A stretch of DNA of 64,000 bases from Adineta ricciae. Lineage: Eukaryota > Rotifera > Eurotatoria > Adinetida > Adinetidae. Position 1 is the first letter of the stretch. Each line of letters starts with the position of its first letter. Shown in pieces: positions 60,701 to 64,000 of the stretch. Location: NCBI GenBank assembly GCA_905250025.1, contig CAJNOJ010000168.1, positions 131,512 through 195,511 on the forward strand, written 5' to 3'. The position numbers and the translations under genes are program-made. The notes below the pieces were generated by a model, which worked only from the letters and a program-made list of their open reading frames with translations, ran no database searches and was not told where the DNA came from.

Positions 60701-62065
60701 ACTTCTTCATTTAGATATTGGTTTGGCTCGTATGATTGAATCTTTACTTGGTCCATTCAGATCAACATTGAATATTGACTTAAATGGCCAACAATGGCCT
60801 GTAATGCCACCACTTTTTACTTGGATCTATCAACATGTAAGATTAATCGTGCTTTTCTGCTCGTACAATTTGATTCTCTTCTTTTCAGAGTGGTTTTAGT
60901 CAAGATGAAATGTTCGAATATTTTAACTGTGGTGTCGACTATATACTTCTTGTTGATCATACAAAAATTACTGTCGAAGATCTTCTTCGTCATCTAACTG
61001 AAACACATACTTCAAGTTTTTATCTAGGAACATTTGTGTCAATAAGTAAGTTGAAATTCGACATGATGTTTTATCTATATTTCGATGTTTTCTTCTTAGA
61101 TCCGACTCCAACACGTAAACCAATTCGTACGCCACAACAACCAATTGTCGCTCCACCACAACCACGTACTGTTCAGTTGAAAAATATTTCTTTCAAATAT
61201 CCGAAACCATATCAAACAGCTGGCGCATTAACAAATAATAGTGCACCTGTCGTAATCAAAGATCGAATGAAACAACCGATTGCAAATGACAAAACACGTT
61301 GTGCTGTACTTATCTCTAACAATGGTAAACCAATCTCGAAATAACATGACGATTTCTATATCTGCTCGTTTCTTTTAGACACTTCCTTACTTTCACTTCT
61401 CGCTTATAGTACATCAACACTTGAATGTGCATTCGAGATCGTTCTTGTACTTTCAACAGTAGCTGGCCTATCGGATATTGCTCGCGTGAATGAATTACAT
61501 CCCTCCGTGGTTACTAAAGTGATTCAACCGAAGAAATACGCTGCTCGACATTACGATTTGGTAAATAGTTCATTGAATTCCTTTCAGTGGATAGAAACTT
61601 TATTTCTTTTTCATCGTTCAGGATCAAAAAGTGGACGACGAATTACAACTACATGGCTGTGAATTAGTTATTCTCGATCGTTACACATGTCGTTTATCAC
61701 ATTCGTTTATTATGGCTTGGCGTGGACGTTTGTTAAGTATCTATCCATCGTTGTTACCATCATTTCGTCATAGTAGTTCGCCCATTCGTGATGCTTTACA
61801 AACAGGTGTACGTATAACAGGTGTGACAGTTCATTTTATTGGTGAATCGGATACGGACAACGATGGACCCATCATTGCCCAGGAAAGTTTATCTGTAACA
61901 CCGTTCGAAACGGAAATGCAATTGGAAAATCGTCTGCGTACACTCGAACAACAATTGTATCCGAAAGCAATTGATTTAGTGGCGTCAGGAAAGATTGTTT
62001 ATCAGGGTAAACGACGCATGAGTAAAATCAATTCAACTACGTCAATTACGCCTTCATCTTATTAA
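57789..62065 (+). CDS. GART-like trifunctional purine-synthesis protein with degenerate active sites
   Basis: Eight exons (57789-58654, 58708-58813, 58874-60662, 60715-60836, 60889-61045, 61100-61324, 61379-61560, 61622-62065) join in frame to 1,296 residues; human GART has about 1,010. The domain order is PurD, PurM, PurN. PurD: TILVLGSTACEHALVWKL and LLDYVSTFEEPEAEI, where the family has GSGGREH and EFNxRFGDPE. PurM: VRCANDLVGARTLYIQCYS and EYFNCGVD, with the GGETAEMP region unrecognisable. PurN: CAVLISNNG, GRLLSIYPSLLPSFR where the catalytic Asn and His of NIHPSLLP are Ser and Tyr, and VHFIGESDTDNDGPII, in which the Asp may survive. A 150-residue polar N-terminus and a Lys/Arg-rich then Asp/Glu-rich insert (about 59690-59880) between PurD and PurM are extra. 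Frames and splice sites are intact, so I infer a retained pseudoenzyme. Confidence 0.85.
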
Positions 62066-62723
62066 ATAAACTTTTGTTTTTGTCTGTACATTGGATTCTA
62101 TATCATTATATGTTTCTGCGCTATTTGTTTCCTGGAATAGCCTGATTCTTTTTGTCTTTTTCCCTCTTTTTGTTTTTGTAGTCTTGTCGTCTTGTTTAAG
62201 AAAAAAGTCCAAACGAAAAATATATATGTATATGTATACAGTCATGAACAAAGTACAAGCTGTGTTTGTTTGTTGATCATGTTCAATAGCACGAACGAAG
62301 ACAAAGCATCTTTCAACTGTTCGCATGTGAACGAGCGAGAGATTCTTTCAGGTGTTGTTTTAGCTGTTAATTGATCGTCCAAACAAGTGTCAGTTGAATG
62401 TAATTCTATCTGAGATGAAGAAAAAAAAATACTAATTGACTTTATCACCACCCCTCTTTCTCTTATCTAAACTATAAAACAAGCACTCTTTTATGTGTAT
62501 TGTTTTCAAATCGAGTTAATCATTGTCGGACAGTCTGTCTTCAAATGTCGAGAGCACTTCTTTCGTCGATAGATTAATTGAAAGAAGAGCGCAACATATC
62601 ATATATTGCATCACGTTCCTTATCAATCTGTTGTCTACGCATACTTTTGCATTTCTCTTTATTTTAATCAGTCGAGAAGTTGTTTCACAACAAGCATCGT
62701 GTACCATTCGTTAACAACAAACA
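62066..62723. other. intergenic
   Basis: 3' flank of the GART-like gene and upstream region of the TIL gene. T-rich and AT-rich. Overlapping small frames on both strands (62054-62326, 62516-62714) have no domain or splice support. Confidence 0.4.
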
Positions 62724-63062
62724 ATGATCGTATCGATTCGTCTCAGCTTGCTATTGATCCTGATTCTAGCTATACTCGTTAGTCAAACGAACGGTAAGCT
62801 CATCTGAGAGAAAGATCGTCGATTCGGGGAAAATCAACTTCGAATACTTTTTCTAGGTTTCCTGTTTGGCCAGTGGTGTTTAGGTGCGCATCAAGAATAT
62901 TTAAGATGTGGTTCCGCCTGTCCACTTTCATGTGCTGATGTTCGATATGCAAGATATTTTAAACCATGCACGTATCAATGTGTTCAAGGCTGTTTCTGTA
63001 AACGTGGTTATGCGCGTCGTACTCATTCGAAAAGTCAGTGCATCCCTGACTGGCGTTGTTAA
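62724..63062 (+). CDS. secreted TIL-domain (trypsin-inhibitor-like) protein
   Basis: Two exons (62724-62793, 62857-63062; intron 62794-62856) encode 91 residues. The start at 62724 gives a strong signal peptide (MIVSIRLSLLLILILAIL). The mature part has exactly ten cysteines in TIL spacing: CLGAHQEYLRC, GSACPLSC, PCTYQC, VQGCFC and QCIPDWRC, forming the five-disulfide fold of Ascaris-type protease inhibitors. The reactive-site loop would lie around ADVRYARYFKP, with basic residues that would suit inhibition of trypsin-like enzymes (inference). Other TIL proteins are extracellular matrix or mucus components, so the target is uncertain. Confidence 0.85.
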
Positions 63063-63833
63063 TGAAATTAATAATCTAGCATTGGAATGTATTTTTTTGT
63101 ACATATGGGTAAATAAAATATGATTAGTCAGAATACTGTCTTAGATATAATACTAATAAAAAAAAGAAATGCTAATTAACTTTGTGTAAAAATAATTTTG
63201 ATAACATTGATTTACGTCAAATCGTAAGTGAACAATGGAGCTATCAAGGACGAAATGATTTACCTTGATCTAATACATTTAGTCAAATAGGACTATGACG
63301 ATTTTACAAAACCGGTTTTAGACAATACTGAAGAATGATATGCGTAATAATCATTCGATCGACTTTTGTTCGATAAGTAATCGATACGAAAAGCAATAAT
63401 ACATTTATGAAACGATGCTTTTGTATGGATGGTTACTCTTCATAAATGTACTTAACGTTCAAAGGTTCATACTAATGCACGCTTTCGATTCTGTTTTTCT
63501 TCTCGATATACAAAGACACATATGTTTAAGATTTGACCTCGAAATCAATATGAACTTAGTTCAATAGCGTGTTAATGGATCGATTCGATTATCTGCGTAT
63601 CGTACGACCATCAATAAGATAAGAGACATTATGTCGCTCGAGGGATGACTTTTTCGTTTCTTTCCGAAACAAAATCATCAGTTACATTAAACGATAGACG
63701 ACGAGGAACATTCTCTACCGTTCTGTATATCGTTACGCTTCATGTTCGTGCGAATATAAATCCAGATTGTCTATTAACTGACAAGACATAAATCGTCGAA
63801 TGTACCTTTCTTCTCACACACATCTCTAATATC
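63063..63833. other. intergenic
   Basis: AT-rich sequence between the TIL gene and the gene at the window edge. No reading frame, repeat or RNA gene is recognised. Confidence 0.4.
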
Positions 63834-64000
63834 ATGTCGAACACGGATGAAAGCCTGCACACGACTCTCTCGATGGATGCCTCCTCGCAGCCAGCGATTA
63901 TCAATACAGTAACTGTTGCCCTACCACAACAGCAGCCTCGTCCTCTAAAGCGTAAGATTAGTCATCAATCAACACCAGTGTTTTCTTCGTTTTTACGAAC
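63834..64000 (+). CDS. N-terminal fragment of an unidentified protein, cut by window end
   Basis: An ATG at 63834 opens a Ser/Thr/Gln-rich frame (MSNTDESLHTTLSMDASSQP, then PQQQPRPLKRKI) that is open to the window end. A donor-like cgtaag at 63951 may end the first exon instead. Low-complexity N-termini with a basic PLKRK cluster are common in nuclear regulators, but no domain is visible and the identity is unknown. Confidence 0.5.
   Translation, partial: MSNTDESLHTTLSMDASSQPAIINTVTVALPQQQPRPLKRKISHQSTPVFSSFLR

Overview
This is a nuclear window from a metazoan. It carries spliceosomal introns (mostly 45-70 bases, GT-AG), a nuclear tRNA gene and animal-restricted families: an intermediate-filament protein, a gamma-secretase PEN-2 subunit, an ABCA transporter, seven-transmembrane receptors and a Rab. 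High AT content, very short introns, tight gene spacing, near-identical receptor duplicates and many small inverted-repeat elements fit a bdelloid rotifer best. That taxon is an inference; no marker in the window proves it.

Layout. 1-2703 (-): M13/neprilysin-like ectopeptidase, cut by the window edge. 3089-7090 (-): EFTUD2/Snu114, the U5 snRNP GTPase. 8590-10488 (+): intermediate-filament protein. 10800-12092 (-): PQBP1, head-to-head with the mitochondrial helicase Twinkle at 12348-14860 (+). 15273-21891 (-): full-length ABCA transporter. 22918-27626 (-): three rhodopsin-like receptors, two of them recent duplicates. 28487-41600 is accessory sequence with one disrupted hypothetical gene, one mosaic secreted protein (35683-40041, +), decayed coding remnants and at least six inverted-repeat elements. 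41602-43000 (-): serine beta-lactamase-like hydrolase. 43921-43993 (-): tRNA-Thr. 44236-45974 (-): ornithine aminotransferase, divergent from PEN-2 (46301-46659, +), which is followed 124 bases later by TIM14/Pam18 (46784-47459, +). 48392-49253 (+): a Rab. 50424-52282 (-): CDP-diacylglycerol synthase. 52499-57408: a PIF/Harbinger DNA transposon with both of its genes and recognisable terminal repeats. 57789-62065 (+): a three-domain GART-like protein whose catalytic motifs are eroded in all three domains. 62724-63062 (+): secreted TIL-type inhibitor. 63834 to the end (+): the start of an unidentified gene.

Most genes are unrelated housekeeping functions, so there is no operon logic. Shared control is plausible only at the head-to-head pairs PQBP1/Twinkle and OAT/PEN-2. 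The most notable observations are two pseudoenzymes (the GART-like protein and the M13 protein, both with eroded active-site motifs), an apparent gene-conversion tract between receptor genes, the Harbinger element with target-site duplication, several non-autonomous inverted-repeat families, and three assembly joints that all show the same 222-base offset around a single N.
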